This document shows positions 19,147-27,995 of a stretch of DNA of 64,000 bases, piece by piece. How positions within the stretch are numbered: the stretch's first letter is position 1; every line of letters starts with the position of its first letter. The notes beneath the pieces are model-generated. The model was not told where the DNA came from. It did no database searches and was given only the letters and a program-made list of their open reading frames with translations. Origin of the DNA: Streptomyces sp. TRM70350 (GTDB lineage: Bacteria; Actinomycetota; Actinomycetes; Streptomycetales; Streptomycetaceae). The stretch covers positions 1-64,000 of the forward strand of contig NZ_JAHUXH010000015.1 in NCBI RefSeq assembly GCF_019219825.1. The letters are read 5' to 3'. The position numbers and the translations under genes are program-made.

Positions 19147-20552
19147 ACGTCACGCTCCATGGCCTTCTCCAGGTCGCCCTGCATCCGGCGCAGCGCGGGG
19201 CGCACCGAGCGCGGCGAGGACAGTGCGGTGCCGGTGTGCTTCAGCAGCACCTGCTCCACCTCGGCGACCTGCGGCGGCGCCGGGATCGGCGCGGTGTCGG
19301 GGAACCGGTCGAGGGTGTCGTAGAAGACCCGCCAGTGCGCCGGACCGGTCTCGGCGTAGCGGGCGGGGGTGAGCATCGAGCGGCGGGCCGGGGTCGTCTG
19401 GTTGGTCTCGAACAACCGGGTCAGGGTGTCCCGGCGGGCGGCGTACTTGATGAACTCCCAGGCCTCGTCCTGTCTCCTGGACGTGCGCAGCAGCGCGTAG
19501 CCCGCCGCGCCGAACTGCATGCGCTGGGTGCGCCAGCGCGGGAAGAACTGCACGTCGAACGAGCCGGGCCGCATGCCCGCCAGATGCAGACCGCCCGCCC
19601 AGAAGCCGCCCGCGGGGGTGACGCCGACCCGGCCGGTGGAGAACACGCCGATGAGGTTCTGCCCGTTGCCGCCCTCGGGTCGGGTGCACAGGCCCTCCTG
19701 GATGAGGGAGGCGAGATAGTCGTACGCCTCCTCCACGCGGGGCTCGCTCGCCTGCGGGGTGGTCCACCGGAAGCCGCCACCGCGTCCGGCCCGCTGGGCG
19801 GCCGGGTAGAAGGTGTCCCACAACCAGGAGCCGCCGGGCGCCTTGGACTCGGCGAGGAGATTGGTGTCGTTGGCGAACAGCCACGGCACCACACCGCCCC
19901 ACAGCCGGTTGGTCCAGAAGTACGGCGTGAACCGGGACCCGCTCGATGTCTTCATGTCCCGCAGCAGCGCCGTGAAGTCGTCACGGGTCCAGTCGGCCGC
20001 GGGGAAGCCCGCGCCCGCCCGATCGAGCACCTGGTTGTTGAGGTAGATGTCGGCGGCGTTGAACTCGACCGGAAGCTGGTACAGGCTGCCCTCGTACATC
20101 ATCGACTCCACCAGCGCCGGATGGACGTCGGCGAAGTACTCGCGCAGCTCGGCCGCGTCCCGCTTCACCCACCGGTCCAGCGGCACGCCGAGCCGCCGTG
20201 CGAACAACTGCACGCCCTCCGTGGCCACATAGACGAGGTCGGGGGCGGTGCCCGCCGCGATCTGGGTGAGGATCTTCGCGAAGAAGTCCGACCAGTCGAC
20301 GGCCTGCACCGCGTTGATCCGGACCTTGATGTCGGGGTGCAGCCGCTGAAAGCCCTCGGTGAGGGTGCGTATGGCGGCGGGGCCGTAGGCGGGGCCGAGG
20401 GTGGCGACGACGAGGGAGCCGTCGTCACGGCCGGGGATGTCGGCTCCGGTGAGCCGGTCCCAGCTCGCGGCGGTACCGGCCAGCGCGGCGGCTCCCGCGC
20501 CGTAGGCGCCGTACCGCAACAGCGCGCGGCGGGTGAGGTGCGAGTCGGTCAT
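19143..20552 (-). CDS. ABC transporter sugar-binding protein
   Basis: 469 residues, first gene of the operon. The N-terminus has twin arginines (HLTRRALLRYGAYGAGAAAL), suggesting Tat export, and no lipobox Cys is obvious. The body is a cluster B/family 1 solute-binding fold (VVATLGPAYGPAAIRTLTEG; QAVDWSDFFAKILTQIAAGT). It would present fructo-oligosaccharides to the two permeases. A palindrome CTAACTCGTGTTAG lies 8 bases upstream of the start, in the position expected for repression. Confidence 0.9.
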   Translation of the reverse strand: MTDSHLTRRALLRYGAYGAGAAALAGTAASWDRLTGADIPGRDDGSLVVATLGPAYGPAAIRTLTEGFQRLHPDIKVRINAVQAVDWSDFFAKILTQIAAGTAPDLVYVATEGVQLFARRLGVPLDRWVKRDAAELREYFADVHPALVESMMYEGSLYQLPVEFNAADIYLNNQVLDRAGAGFPAADWTRDDFTALLRDMKTSSGSRFTPYFWTNRLWGGVVPWLFANDTNLLAESKAPGGSWLWDTFYPAAQRAGRGGGFRWTTPQASEPRVEEAYDYLASLIQEGLCTRPEGGNGQNLIGVFSTGRVGVTPAGGFWAGGLHLAGMRPGSFDVQFFPRWRTQRMQFGAAGYALLRTSRRQDEAWEFIKYAARRDTLTRLFETNQTTPARRSMLTPARYAETGPAHWRVFYDTLDRFPDTAPIPAPPQVAEVEQVLLKHTGTALSSPRSVRPALRRMQGDLEKAMERDV

Positions 20553-20560
20553 CGACGGGC

Positions 20561-20574
20561 CTAACTCGTGTTAG
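20561..20574. promoter_or_regulatory. Palindromic operator upstream of the ABC operon
   Basis: CTAACTCGTGTTAG, with 5-bp inverted arms CTAAC/GTTAG. It lies between the divergent promoters and just upstream of the binding-protein start codon. It shares the CTAACTCGT core with the site at 20644-20655, so both are likely bound by the LacI protein at 14958. Confidence 0.6.
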
Positions 20575-20636
20575 ATCAGGGTTGATGACCCAGATGATGG
20601 AAACCGCGTTTGTTCCCTGTCAAGGGTCGCGAAGCC

Positions 20637-20664
20637 TTGACCTTTAACGAGTTAGGTCTACAGT
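20637..20664 (+). promoter_or_regulatory. Promoter and operator of the secreted GH32 gene
   Basis: TTGACC (20637-20642) and TACAGT (20659-20664) are separated by 16 bases. TTAACGAGTTAG (20644-20655) lies between them; its complement shares CTAACTCGT with the site upstream of the ABC operon. A repressor there would block RNA polymerase directly. Confidence 0.55.
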
Positions 20665-20709
20665 CCTGGTCCACATGAGCTGCCGTTCTCGCGAGAGGAA
20701 CGATGTCTG

Positions 20710-22251
20710 ATGCCTGGAATGTCCAGGAGAGCGCTGTTCGCCGGTACGGCCGTGGGGGCGACGGCCACGCTGCTGCCCGCGCCGCCCGCCGCCGCGCGGG
20801 CCGCGGCCTGCGCCCGCTACCGGGCGGCGTACCACTTCACGGTCCCCGACCAGTGGAAGAACGACCCGCAGCGCCCGGTCTGGATCGACGGCGAGTACCA
20901 CTACTACTACCTGTACAACCCGGACTACTTCACCGGCGGCACCACCGCGGGCACCGCCTGGCGCCTGGCCACCAGCACCGACCTGGTTCGCTTCCGGGAC
21001 CGGGGCATCGCCGTGCCGAAGGACACCACGCCGAACGGCGACGTCTGGTCGGGCTGCGCTGTCGTCGACACGGACGGCACGGCCGGGTTCGGCAGGGGCG
21101 CGGTCGTCGTGCTGGCCACCATGGAGCCGGTGGAGGGCGCCCACACCCAGGCCCAGTACCTGTACTACTCCACCGACGGCGGCCGCACCTTCACCCACCA
21201 CGGCACCGACCCGGTGCTGCCCAACCCCGGCGTGCGGGACTTCCGCGACCCCAAGGTGATCCGCGACGAGGAACGCGGCCGATGGGTGATGGCGCTCGCC
21301 GAGAACAACAAGGTCGGCTTCTACCACTCCGCCGACCTCAGGTCCTGGACGTACGTGGGCGGTTTCGTCAAGGACGGCATCGGCGTGCTGGAGTGCCCCG
21401 ACCTGTTCCGCATCAGGGCCGACGACGGGACCGTGAAGTGGGTGCTCGGGGTGAGCGCCAACGGCAAGGGCTCCGGACTGCCCCACACGTACGCGTACTG
21501 GACCGGCGCCTTCGACGGCACCACCTTCACGCCGGACGCGCCCGAGCCGCAGTGGCTGGACCACGGCTGGGACTGGTACGGGGCGGTGACCTTCGAGAAG
21601 CGGGACAGAGGCGGACGGCTCGACGAGGGGACGCGGTACGCGATCGGCTGGCTGAACAACTGGGACTATCCCAACACCACGCCCACGATCGACAGCGACG
21701 GCTTCAACGGCACCGACTCGATCGTCCGCGAGGTCACGCTGCAGCGGGCCGCATCAGGCACGTACCACCTCGCCTCACGGCCCGTCGCCGCCCTGGACTC
21801 GTACGTCTCCCGGACGGTGAACCTGGGTGACCTGGAAGTCGACGGCACCCGCCTCCTCGACTACCGGGGCCTGTCCTACGAGGTCAGCTGCGAGATCACC
21901 TGGGAGATGCTCACCGGCGCGGGCCTCCAGCTGCGCCGGTCCCCCGACGGGGTCCGTCACATCGACGCCGGTGTCTACGGCGACTACGCGTTCCTCAACC
22001 GCCGGACGACCGTGAATCCGGACGCCTCGGGCCGATGGCAGGAGAGCAAGAGCCCGTTCGACCCGTCCGCGCGGGGTGTGCGGCTGCGGATCCTGGTCGA
22101 CCGGACCTCGGTGGAGATGTTCGTGGACGACGGCCGGTACGTGCACTCGTCGGAGGTGTTCCCGTATCTCATCGACGACCGGCTCGCGCTGTTCACGATC
22201 GGCGGGCGGGCGGTGTTCCGGAACACGGTGATCAGGGAGTTCACGCTCTGA
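20710..22251 (+). CDS. Secreted GH32 enzyme (levanase/fructanase type)
   Basis: 513 residues. The N-terminus MPGMSRRALFAGTAVGATAT with AAARAA is a signal peptide, probably Tat. Catalytic blocks are QWKNDPQRPVW (nucleophile Asp; family consensus NDPNG is altered to NDPQR), DFRDPKVI and VLECPDLFRI (acid Glu). The C-terminal beta sandwich includes VRLRILVDRTSVEMFVDDGR. It would release fructose or oligosaccharides from levan or inulin outside the cell for the ABC importer. Confidence 0.92.
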   Translation: MPGMSRRALFAGTAVGATATLLPAPPAAARAAACARYRAAYHFTVPDQWKNDPQRPVWIDGEYHYYYLYNPDYFTGGTTAGTAWRLATSTDLVRFRDRGIAVPKDTTPNGDVWSGCAVVDTDGTAGFGRGAVVVLATMEPVEGAHTQAQYLYYSTDGGRTFTHHGTDPVLPNPGVRDFRDPKVIRDEERGRWVMALAENNKVGFYHSADLRSWTYVGGFVKDGIGVLECPDLFRIRADDGTVKWVLGVSANGKGSGLPHTYAYWTGAFDGTTFTPDAPEPQWLDHGWDWYGAVTFEKRDRGGRLDEGTRYAIGWLNNWDYPNTTPTIDSDGFNGTDSIVREVTLQRAASGTYHLASRPVAALDSYVSRTVNLGDLEVDGTRLLDYRGLSYEVSCEITWEMLTGAGLQLRRSPDGVRHIDAGVYGDYAFLNRRTTVNPDASGRWQESKSPFDPSARGVRLRILVDRTSVEMFVDDGRYVHSSEVFPYLIDDRLALFTIGGRAVFRNTVIREFTL

Positions 22252-22422
22252 GACCGGCGTTCCGGGAAGCGGGGCGAGGTGGACGCGGGCGACGCGTTCA
22301 CCGCGCGCACGGCCCGCGGCGGGCAGGCCGGAGCCGTGCCGGTGGGGCCGATCCGCCCGTGCTCGTCGGCCCACAGCACGTCGTGCGGGCGGGGCGCTGT
22401 CGCCACGGCGGCGGATCGCTGT

Positions 22423-22436
22423 CACGAACGTTCGTG
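22423..22436. promoter_or_regulatory. Perfect 14-bp palindrome
   Basis: CACGAACGTTCGTG lies 43 bases upstream of the TauD remnant start. Perfect palindromes of this length are typical of TetR- or LacI-type operators. Its function is unknown, and the downstream gene is dead. Confidence 0.4.
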
Positions 22437-22478
22437 GAGCGGGCGGCGGAAGCGACCAGGGCGGCCATCGGAGCGCGC

Positions 22479-23164
22479 ATGTCGACGGACAGGGCCATGG
22501 CGGGGGAGCGGGCCGCGGGTGTCGAGGTGAAACCCGTCGCCGGACACATCGGAGCCGAGATCACGGGTGTCGACGTGGCCGGTGAGCCGGACGACGCCAT
22601 TCCGCGGGCAGCGGCTGGACCACGCCGCGCAGGTGGCGTTCGCACGGCGGTTCGGTGAGCCGGTGCTGCTGGGGCGGCGGGGCGGCGGGGCGGCGCCTCC
22701 CCGGCCGACTTCCCGGAGGTCGAGACGACCGCCGACCGGCTGGAGCTGGGCGGGCGGTTTCGGCATGGAGCACGAGGAGTGGCTGCGGCGCCGTCGGCAC
22801 ACGTTGCTGCGTGGCCGGCGCTGCGACCACGGCGCCCGCGTCGACCCGTAGGCCGCGACCGTCCTGCGCGCGGAGACCGTCCCCCCGTACGGCGGTGACA
22901 CCACCTGGTCGAATCCGGCGGCGGCGTACGCCGCACTGTCCGCGTCGGTACGGGAGTTCGTGGACGGGCTGCGGGCCGAGCCCGGCTCGGCGTCGGCTAC
23001 CAGCCCCGCACCGGCGAGAGATCACCGACGTCTCCCGCCCCGGGAGCCTGGGACAGCCGCGCCACCATCCAGCTGGCCGGGTGATGCTCGCCGGGGACGT
23101 CCCGGTCGGCGTGGACGGCAAGCCGTCGGAGCCGGTCGTCGGCACCGAGCCGGGACGCTGGTGA
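22479..23164 (+). pseudogene. Wrecked TauD/TfdA-type dioxygenase
   Basis: The N-terminus reads in frame: VEVKPVAGHIGAEITGVDVA. Later blocks occur in different frames: GQRLDHAAQVAFARRFGEPV, then AETVPPYGGDTTWSNPAAAY after a stop codon near 22849, and finally VMLAGDVPVGVDGKPSEPVV to TGA 23162-23164. These are in the order of Fe(II)/2-oxoglutarate dioxygenases, but several frameshifts and a large internal deletion remove the C-terminal metal-binding His region. Clearly inactive. Confidence 0.8.
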
Positions 23165-23179
23165 CACCCCTGGCGCACG

Positions 23180-24379
23180 TCAGTCGAACGGATCCAGTGT
23201 CAGATACGCCTGCCGCGGACCGCCGTCGTGGACGAGGGACTCGTGGTGGCCGACGTCGTCGAAGGCGAACGCGTACGCCTTCCCGTCGGCCATCCGGTCA
23301 TGGATGATCCGGGCGTAGTGGTTGGTCACCGCGTCCTGGTAGAAGTCCGCCGACGAGGTGTCCGGCTGGTTCGGGTTGGTGAGCAGCGTCGAGCGGTTGA
23401 AACCCGCGCACAGCGTGCGGGAGATCGGGCCGCGCACCTGGTCGTTGGGGGCGTCGAGCAGCCGGTGGCAACCGAGGACACTGCTCGCGTCGGGCTTCCG
23501 GAAGCTGGTGACGACCGCGCCGGAGCTGTTGGTGAAGTTCATGACACCGCCCAAGACCCGCCCGTAGTACTTCGTGTCGGGCTGGTCGGCGAACGGCGTG
23601 ACGGTGAGCGTCGTCGTGGCGTACTTCTGCCAGACCCGGTCGATGTAGCCGTTCATGACCGACGCCGGAAGGGCCCCGGTCTCCAGCCCGTACAGCGGTG
23701 ACAACGCCCGCAGCACGGTGCCGTCCGGCCGCGTCTGGATCAGCCCGCCCCAGCCGCCCTGCTGGGCCCGCAGCGCGTTGAACACCCCGTTGTAGCCGCC
23801 CGACGTGAGCCGCCCGGTGCTGCTCACGCTGCCGTCGGCGCGCTGCACCCCGACCGCGTACGGCGCCGAGAACATGTCGACCTGTGTGCTGTTGAGCCAC
23901 AGACCGGAGTCGTTGAGGGTGTACTCGGACCAGTTGAAGAGGATGTCGCGGTTCGGGTCGCTCGGGTTCTGCACGGCCGGCTGCACCAGACCGCCCGTGG
24001 TGAGGCGGAAGTCGAGCTTCTGGCCGTACGAGAAGTAGATCCGGCCGGAGAGCTTGGGGATCCGGATCGTCTTGGACTGCCCGGCGGCCGGGCCGGGGAT
24101 CGACGCGTCCGGCGCCGGGGTCGGTGGGGTGCCTCCGGGCGGCCAGGCGTGGAAGGTGCCGCTCGCGTCGGCCCAGCCCTGCTGACCCGTGGTCAGCGAG
24201 GTTCCCAGTGTGTAGAGGTACACCGGTTCGCCGCGGCCGGAGTTGTTGGTGATCTTCAGGGGGATGGTGGCGGGCACCGCGGCGTCCGCGGGCGGTGAGG
24301 AGCCGAACGTGAGCAGGGCGCCGAGCAGGGTGGCCGCCGCGGCCGCCGTGAGGAGCCGGTGTGTGAGGCTGGCGAGCAC
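23180..24379 (-). CDS. Secreted GH64 beta-1,3-glucanase
   Basis: 399 residues. Signal peptide at residues 1 to about 34 (RLLTAAAAATLLGALLTFGS ... ADAA). The mature sequence begins VPATIPLKITNNSGRGEPVY and contains YFSYGQKLDFRLTTGGLVQP and DILFNWSEYTLND, which I recognise as GH64 laminaripentaose-producing enzymes acting on fungal cell-wall beta-1,3-glucan. A GTG start at 24379 follows GGAGG. A CTGAGAGCGCTCTCAG palindrome 45 bases upstream suggests sugar-dependent repression. Confidence 0.88.
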   Translation of the reverse strand: MLASLTHRLLTAAAAATLLGALLTFGSSPPADAAVPATIPLKITNNSGRGEPVYLYTLGTSLTTGQQGWADASGTFHAWPPGGTPPTPAPDASIPGPAAGQSKTIRIPKLSGRIYFSYGQKLDFRLTTGGLVQPAVQNPSDPNRDILFNWSEYTLNDSGLWLNSTQVDMFSAPYAVGVQRADGSVSSTGRLTSGGYNGVFNALRAQQGGWGGLIQTRPDGTVLRALSPLYGLETGALPASVMNGYIDRVWQKYATTTLTVTPFADQPDTKYYGRVLGGVMNFTNSSGAVVTSFRKPDASSVLGCHRLLDAPNDQVRGPISRTLCAGFNRSTLLTNPNQPDTSSADFYQDAVTNHYARIIHDRMADGKAYAFAFDDVGHHESLVHDGGPRQAYLTLDPFD

Positions 24380-24424
24380 TCTCCACCTCCGTACGGTGTG
24401 GGGGGAGTTGGTCCGTACCTGTTT

Positions 24425-24440
24425 CTGAGAGCGCTCTCAG
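24425..24440. promoter_or_regulatory. LacI/CebR-like operator
   Basis: CTGAGAGCGCTCTCAG is a perfect 16-bp palindrome with the GAGCGCTC core known from CebR/CelR-type LacI operators (TGGGAGCGCTCCCA). It lies in the GH64 promoter region. The cognate regulator is not in this window, or is the LacI protein at 14958, whose other likely sites look different. Confidence 0.65.
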
Positions 24441-24483
24441 CGTTGCGCCGGGGCGCGTGCATGTCAATGTCTGCGGCACACGA

Positions 24484-24518
24484 AAGGGCGGTGCCCCCGT
24501 CCAGGGTCACCGCCCCTT
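24484..24518 (-). terminator. Hairpin downstream of the dienelactone hydrolase gene
   Basis: Arms AAGGGCGGTG (24484-24493) and CACCGCCCCTT (24508-24518) pair with one bulge. It lies 11 bases beyond the stop of the leftward gene. No U-tract follows, as is usual in Streptomyces. Confidence 0.55.
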
Positions 24519-24529
24519 GCCGGATCCCG

Positions 24530-25285
24530 TCAGAACGTGCGCTCCAGGAGGTCCAGCAGTGCCGCCCAGTGCCGCTTGTCGCCCTCCGCGTGGTACGACG
24601 CGGTGTCGGCCTGCGTGAACCCGTGCGGCGCGTCCGGATAGACCTCGCAGCGGTGCCGTACCCCCGCCGCGGTGAGAGCGTCCTCAAGGCGCTGGATCTG
24701 CTCGGGCGGCATGGACGGGTCCTGGTCGGCGTGCCCGAAGTACAGTTCCGCGGTGACCCGGTCGGCCACCAGGTGCGGACTGTCCGGCGCCCCGGTCGCC
24801 AGCTGTCCGCCGTGGAAACCAGCGGCCGCCGCGACACGCTCCGGATACGTCCCGGCGGTGAGCAGCGACAGCCGCGCGCCGAAGCAGTAGCCGGTCACCG
24901 CGACCGGGCCGTCCGCCACCTCGGGGCGCTCCGCCAGCCGGCGCAGATACGCGCCGGCGTCGCGCATCGCGAGCTCGGGCGTCAGGGCCTGCCCCATCGG
25001 CATGATCTGCTGGAGCAGCTGGCCGCGTGAGGCGTTGTCGATGAACCCGGGCAGCTCCACGACCGGGGCGCGCCCGTGACGGTAGAAGACGTTCGGCACC
25101 AGGACGGCGTACCCGGCCTCGGCCAGCCGGTCGGCCATCGACTTCAGCTGCGGCCGCAGCCCGAAGGCGTCCATGTAGAACAGGACCGCCGGGCGCGGGC
25201 CGCCGTCGCCGGGGTGGGTCAGAAAGGCGTCGGCGGTGCCGTCCTCGGTGGGGATGTCAACGTCCGTTCCCTGTACGGCTGTCAT
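24530..25285 (-). CDS. Dienelactone hydrolase family protein
   Basis: 251 residues, cytosolic. Catalytic triad regions: the nucleophile Cys in VAVTGYCFGARL, Asp in YFGHADQDPSMP and His in YPDAPHGFT. The family splits dienelactones or related esters; many members have unknown substrates. ATG 25285 (MTAVQGTDVDIPTEDGTADA) is the family-like start. It is a single gene between the GH64 gene and the YciO-type gene. Confidence 0.9.
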   Translation of the reverse strand: MTAVQGTDVDIPTEDGTADAFLTHPGDGGPRPAVLFYMDAFGLRPQLKSMADRLAEAGYAVLVPNVFYRHGRAPVVELPGFIDNASRGQLLQQIMPMGQALTPELAMRDAGAYLRRLAERPEVADGPVAVTGYCFGARLSLLTAGTYPERVAAAAGFHGGQLATGAPDSPHLVADRVTAELYFGHADQDPSMPPEQIQRLEDALTAAGVRHRCEVYPDAPHGFTQADTASYHAEGDKRHWAALLDLLERTF

Positions 25286-25419
25286 GGCTGGGCTGCCTCT
25301 CTGCGCGGTCGACGACGAGGGGCCCGCCGACTCGACGGGCCCGACGGCGGCCATCGTGACACGCGCGGGTAAGACCCCTAAGAAGCCCTGTTGGCCGCCG
25401 CGCCCGCCGCCTGCCCGAC

Positions 25420-26040
25420 CTACTCGAACCGCGTCGTGTCACCCGCTCCGCGCCGTACGATCTCGGCCTCGCCCTCCGAGAAGTCGATCACCGTCGTCGG
25501 TTCCGTCCCGCAGTCCCCGGAGTCGACCACCCCGTCCAGGACGTGGTCGAGCCGGTCCTTGATCTCCCAGCCCTGCGTCATCGGCTCCTCCTCGTCGGGT
25601 AGGAGCAGCGTGCTGGACAGCAGCGGCTCACCGAGCTCGGCGAGCAGCGCCTGGGTGACGACGTGGTCGGGGATGCGCACGCCGACCGTCTTCTTCTTGG
25701 GGTGCTGGAGCATGCGCGGCACCTCCTTCGTCGCCGGCAGGATGAACGTGTAGCTGCCCGGCGTGGACGCCTTGACCGCGCGGAACACGTCGTTGTCGAC
25801 CCGCACGAACTGGCCGAGCTGCGCGAAGTCCTGGCACACGAGGGTGAAGTGGTGCCGGTCGTCCAGTCGGCGGATGGAGCGGATCCGGTCGATGCCGTCC
25901 TTGCTGCCCAGACGGCAGCCGAGCGCGTAGCAGGAGTCGGTGGGGTATGCGATGAGCGCCCCCGACCGGACACTGTCGGCGACCTGGGCGATGGTGCGCG
26001 GCTGGGGGTTGTCGGGGTGCACGTCGTAGTACTTCGCCAT
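25420..26040 (-). CDS. YciO/Sua5-type protein
   Basis: 206 residues of the Sua5/YciO/YrdC fold. Seen: GALIAYPTDSCYALGCRLGS, the ATP/threonine pocket region, and RIPDHVVTQALLAELGEPLL. The KxR-type active site of true TsaC/Sua5 (threonylcarbamoyl-AMP synthase for tRNA t6A) is not clearly present; the sequence is closer to YciO, whose role is less certain. Confidence 0.85.
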   Translation of the reverse strand: MAKYYDVHPDNPQPRTIAQVADSVRSGALIAYPTDSCYALGCRLGSKDGIDRIRSIRRLDDRHHFTLVCQDFAQLGQFVRVDNDVFRAVKASTPGSYTFILPATKEVPRMLQHPKKKTVGVRIPDHVVTQALLAELGEPLLSSTLLLPDEEEPMTQGWEIKDRLDHVLDGVVDSGDCGTEPTTVIDFSEGEAEIVRRGAGDTTRFE

Positions 26041-26344
26041 CTGCCGAGCTTATGCCGGGGTCCCCACTTCGACACACCGTGGCCTGGCGAACTCGCGGCC
26101 TGCCTGCCTGCGCTGCCTCGGGCGCTGGACCGCCGGGTTGCGCGGGACTGCCCCCACCTCCGTGGAACCCACCGCCCCGCCCGCCCGCGTGGCGGTCCCG
26201 CCCTCACCCACCTGCCCGTTTCCCGCTCCCACCGCCCGGACCACCCCGCGAAGGTCCCGGCCCACCGCGGCTCACCGTGGGGTAAGGTCCCCGACCGATG
26301 TGCCCGACGCGACGTGAAGCGGGCGAAGGAGGCAGGGAGAGGAC
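26041..26344. other. Intergenic, no gene seen
   Basis: About 300 bases between the divergent YciO and PucR genes. Very Pro/Arg codon-rich readings in several frames are not protein-like. It probably contains both promoters; no palindrome or promoter pair was found. Confidence 0.35.
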
Positions 26345-27868
26345 GTGGCCGGCCGAGAGGGTGAGGGCCGTCGCGCGGACGGAGCGGACGGCGTGGACGC
26401 GACATGGGCGCAGGAGTTGCTCGACCACCTGCGGCCGTCCGGGCGTGACGTCCGCCGGGTCGTCGCCTGGCTCGCCGACGCCGCGCACGCCGACGTGGCG
26501 CTCCAGGACGACACCGGTACCCTCCTCGCCGGTACCCGCACGCCCCTCGACGAGGCCCTGGTCGCCGACATCACCACCGGCCGGCTCGCCTCCGCCGCGC
26601 TCCAGGACCACGGACGCCACCTGAGGCTGGTCAGGGTCGAGCTCCCGCACCCCGCGACGGCGGGCGTCCTGGCGGTCTCCCGCCCCGCCCCCTTCGACCG
26701 GCGCACCGCCGACATCGTCACCCACACCGCAGGCGTCCTCGAACTCCTGCTGCGCGCCCGGGAGAGCGCCGCGGCCGGACACCGCCTGCGCCGCGCCACG
26801 TCGGATCTGCGGCTGGCGATCCTGCAACTGCTCATGGTCGAGGACACCGTCTCCGCCCGCCGGGTCGCCGCCGGTCTCTGGCCCGGTCTCCTCGACACGG
26901 ACACGGCCTGCGTCTACGTCGCCGAGAGCCGCCCCGAGGACCGCGACCGGCTCGCCGAGGAGTGCCTCGCCGCCACGTCGGAGCAGGCCCTCGTCGTGCG
27001 CTGCCCGGCCGTCGACTCGCATGTGATCGTCGTGACGCCCGGCGAGGCCGCCGCCGCCGAACTGCGCGCGCTGGTCGGCGGCCGCCCCGGCACCTTCCTC
27101 GGCGGCAGCGCCCGGCAGAGCCTCGCCCGGACCGCGACCGCGTACGGCCAGGCCATCAGCGCCCTCGCCGTCGCGCACTTCCGCCCGGACAAGGCGGCGG
27201 TGTACGCCGAACGCACGCACCCCGAACGCCTCATGGACCCGGCCGCCCTCCGCGACTGGGCGGCCCGTGTCCTGCGCCCCCTGGACGCGCTGCCGCACCA
27301 CACCCGCGCCGAACTCCTCGCCACCACCCGCCTCGGCCTGGAGTTCACCGCCGTCAACGCGGCCGCGGTGCTCGGCGTCAGCCGCAACACCGTCCGCGCC
27401 CGCATGGAACGCGTCGAGGGCCTGCTCGGCACCGACCTGTCCGACCTCACCGTCCGGGCCGCGGTCCACCTGGCCCTGAACACCCAGGCCGGCCTCGACC
27501 AGCAGCCCGGCGGCCACGGCGGCGCGGACACCCGGCTGGCCGATCTGCTGGCCGGGCCCGCCCTGCACACCTGGGCCCACCAGTTGCTGAGCCGCCTGGA
27601 CAGCGACAGCCGGAACCCGCGCCGCACCCTGCGCACCTGGATCGCGGCCGGCGGCAACGCCGAACGAGCCGCGCACCTCCTGGGCGTCCATGCCCAGACC
27701 GTGCGCGAGCACGTGCGCGGGGCCGAGCCCGTCCTCGAACGCCAGCTTCTCGCCGGGGGCAGCGACCTCTACGAGGTGGTGCTCGCCCATCTGGCGCTCG
27801 GCGACCTCGACCTGCCCGCCCTGCCCGGGGCGAATCCGGGCCATCCGGACGCACCTGTGCACGGTTGA
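26345..27868 (+). CDS. PucR-type transcriptional regulator
   Basis: 507 residues. The middle and C-terminus carry two PucR HTH_30-like helices: FTAVNAAAVLGVSRNTVRAR and AAGGNAERAAHLLGVHAQTV. The N-terminal part (DVRRVVAWLADAAHADVALQ) looks like a GAF-like sensor. PucR proteins activate purine or nitrogen catabolism in other bacteria; the target here is unknown. A GTG at 26345 follows GGAGG further upstream. It converges with the conservon operon. Confidence 0.82.
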   Translation: MAGREGEGRRADGADGVDATWAQELLDHLRPSGRDVRRVVAWLADAAHADVALQDDTGTLLAGTRTPLDEALVADITTGRLASAALQDHGRHLRLVRVELPHPATAGVLAVSRPAPFDRRTADIVTHTAGVLELLLRARESAAAGHRLRRATSDLRLAILQLLMVEDTVSARRVAAGLWPGLLDTDTACVYVAESRPEDRDRLAEECLAATSEQALVVRCPAVDSHVIVVTPGEAAAAELRALVGGRPGTFLGGSARQSLARTATAYGQAISALAVAHFRPDKAAVYAERTHPERLMDPAALRDWAARVLRPLDALPHHTRAELLATTRLGLEFTAVNAAAVLGVSRNTVRARMERVEGLLGTDLSDLTVRAAVHLALNTQAGLDQQPGGHGGADTRLADLLAGPALHTWAHQLLSRLDSDSRNPRRTLRTWIAAGGNAERAAHLLGVHAQTVREHVRGAEPVLERQLLAGGSDLYEVVLAHLALGDLDLPALPGANPGHPDAPVHG

Positions 27869-27995
27869 GTCCTCCGGGCACCCGAACGGGCATGGATGCG
27901 GTTCCCAATGAGCCGACCCGGCACGTAGGTTCGTCGCCAGCCGCAGGGGCACGACCGGAACGGGGGACCGGTCGCGCCCCCAGCGGCACCCCACC

